From Dyella_B nitratireducens (GTDB lineage: Bacteria; Pseudomonadota; Gammaproteobacteria; Xanthomonadales; Rhodanobacteraceae): a stretch of 64,000 bases of DNA. A model generated the notes under the pieces. The model worked only from the letters and a program-made list of their open reading frames with translations, ran no database searches and was not told where the DNA came from. A program made the position numbers and the translations under genes. Where the stretch lies: the NCBI RefSeq assembly GCF_049532905.1, contig NZ_CP064032.1:3534001-3598000 (forward strand). The letters are read 5' to 3'. Shown here in pieces: positions 62,950 to 64,000 of this stretch; the stretch's first letter is position 1; every line of letters begins with the position of its first letter.

Positions 62950-64000
62950 TTACTTCGACTTCGCGGCGGCCACGGCTTTCTTCGCCGCGTCGTTGAGATC
63001 GTCGGCCGACGTAATGGCCAGACCAGAGTTGGCCAGCAGTTCGCGGCCCTTCTCCACATTGGTGCCCTGCAGGCGCACCACCACCGGAATCTTCAGGCCC
63101 ACTTCCTTCACCGCGGCGATGATGCCGTCGGCGATCAGGTCGCAGCGCACGATGCCGCCGAAGATGTTGACCAGGATGGCCTTCACCTTGTCGGAGGAAA
63201 GAATCAGCTTGAACGCCTCGGTGACGCGCTCCTTGGTGGCGCCGCCGCCGACGTCGAGGAAGTTGGCCGGCTCGCCGCCCGCCAGCTTGATCACGTCCAT
63301 GGTGGCCATGGCCAGGCCTGCGCCGTTGACCATGCAGCCGATGTTGCCGTCCATGGTCACGTAGTTGAGGTTGTGCTGCACGGCGGCCGCTTCGGCGGCG
63401 TCTTCCTGCGTGAGGTCGCGCATCTTGGCCAGGTCCGCATGGCGGAACTCGGCGTTGTCGTCGGAATTGACCTTGCCATCGAGGGCGGCGAGGTTGCCGT
63501 CTTCGAGAATGGCGAGCGGGTTGAGCTCGACCAGCGACAGGTCCTTCTCGTTGAACAGCTTGTACAGGCCCAGCATGATCTTGGTGAGCTGCGTGACCTG
63601 CTTGGGATTCAGGTCCATCGCGAAGCCGAGCTGGCGGCACTGGTAAGGCTGCAGGCCTTCGATGAAGTCCACCACGATGGTGTGGATGTCGTCCGGCGTT
63701 TCGCGGGCCACCTGTTCGATGTCCACGCCGCCGTGCTTGGAAGCGATGAAGGTGACGGCCTTGCTGTCGCGGTCGACCAGGATCGACAGGTACAGCTCCT
63801 TGGCGATGTTGGTGGCATCGGTCACCAGCACCAGGTTCACCGGCAACGCACGGCCGGCGGACTGGTAGGTTTCCATGCTCTTGCCCAGCATGCCCTTGGC
63901 GGCGGCATGCACGTCATCCAGGCTTTTGCAGAACTTGACGCCGCCGGCCTTGCCGCGGCCGCCTGCGTGGATCTGAGCCTTGACCATCCATTGCGTGCCG
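62950..64000 (-). CDS. sucC: Succinyl-CoA synthetase beta subunit (5' truncated by window end)
   Basis: The frame continues past base 64000. About 350 C-terminal codons are visible, beginning TQWMVKAQIHAGGRGKAGGV, part of the ATP-grasp domain. The CoA-ligase domain contains NIGCMVNGAGLAMATMDVI and NIFGGIVRCDLIADGII. About 40 N-terminal residues are missing. An apparent ATG at 63987 is internal. Confidence 0.97.
   Translation of the reverse strand, partial: GTQWMVKAQIHAGGRGKAGGVKFCKSLDDVHAAAKGMLGKSMETYQSAGRALPVNLVLVTDATNIAKELYLSILVDRDSKAVTFIASKHGGVDIEQVARETPDDIHTIVVDFIEGLQPYQCRQLGFAMDLNPKQVTQLTKIMLGLYKLFNEKDLSLVELNPLAILEDGNLAALDGKVNSDDNAEFRHADLAKMRDLTQEDAAEAAAVQHNLNYVTMDGNIGCMVNGAGLAMATMDVIKLAGGEPANFLDVGGGATKERVTEAFKLILSSDKVKAILVNIFGGIVRCDLIADGIIAAVKEVGLKIPVVVRLQGTNVEKGRELLANSGLAITSADDLNDAAKKAVAAAKSK

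Noticed and set aside
62192..63364. 390-residue open frame opposite sucC/sucD
   Set aside because: Spans two genuine genes antisense; shadow only.

Overview
The window looks like chromosomal DNA of a gammaproteobacterium of the order Xanthomonadales, most likely family Rhodanobacteraceae (Dyella, Frateuria, Luteibacter, Rhodanobacter type). The grounds are the GC-rich coding, the pilB-pilC-pilD-coaE string, the yebC-ruvC-ruvA-kup-ruvB-ybgC-tolQRAB-pal-cpoB-queE-queC-tRNA-Lys string, and dispersed TCATTCC-type and GTAGGTTGGGG-type inverted repeats. Genus is inference; no 16S gene is present.

Layout. 1-4132 (+) and 4169-13003 (-) form two convergent halves of a surface-polysaccharide (O-antigen-like) locus: several glycosyltransferases, two GDP-mannose-dehydratase-family enzymes, a C-methyltransferase-type enzyme, a WbsX-family protein, an FkbM-like protein and a Wzx-type flippase. 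13210-17904 is type IV pilus assembly (pilB, pilC, pilD) with coaE. 18015-21230 holds glnS, a nucleoside deaminase and a VTT membrane protein; the glnS/deaminase gap is filled by one very long RNA-type hairpin. 21383-24559 is a large autotransporter with a Pro-Thr repeat linker. 24747-36735 (-) is the queuosine, Tol-Pal and Holliday-junction (ruv) block with kup. 36869-39891 has a hydrolase, aspS and an FmdB-type protein. 39980-48211 (-) is a nine-gene late cobalamin assembly/salvage operon led by a cobalamin riboswitch. 48809-51313 is a TonB-dependent receptor. 51414-58803 carries clpB (with a good sigma-32-like promoter), pgeF, rluD, bamD and nadE. 58900-62040 is an accessory island of four related Ser/Pro/Thr-rich ORFs between nadE and sucCD. 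sucD and a 5'-truncated sucC close the window.

The most unusual part is the island beside sucD. Four small plus-strand genes share N-terminal or C-terminal modules in mosaic fashion. Three of the four are followed by near-copies of the same GGGCCGCG...CGGCCC terminator that also ends sucD. A 100-bp piece of sucD (61155-61254, about 96% identical to 62355-62454 and offset by exactly 1200 bp) lies upstream of the last gene. This looks like repeated duplication at the 3' end of sucD that builds a tandem array of variable, possibly secreted, proteins; their function is unknown. A second unexplained item is the 168-nt hairpin at 19771-19938: it has 41 paired positions, and every departure from Watson-Crick pairing is a G-U wobble on the plus-strand RNA.

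The genes have been read by eye. Functional calls rest on recognised motifs and gene order, with no database search. Start codons were adjusted where the longest open frame clearly ran into repeats or into an upstream gene.
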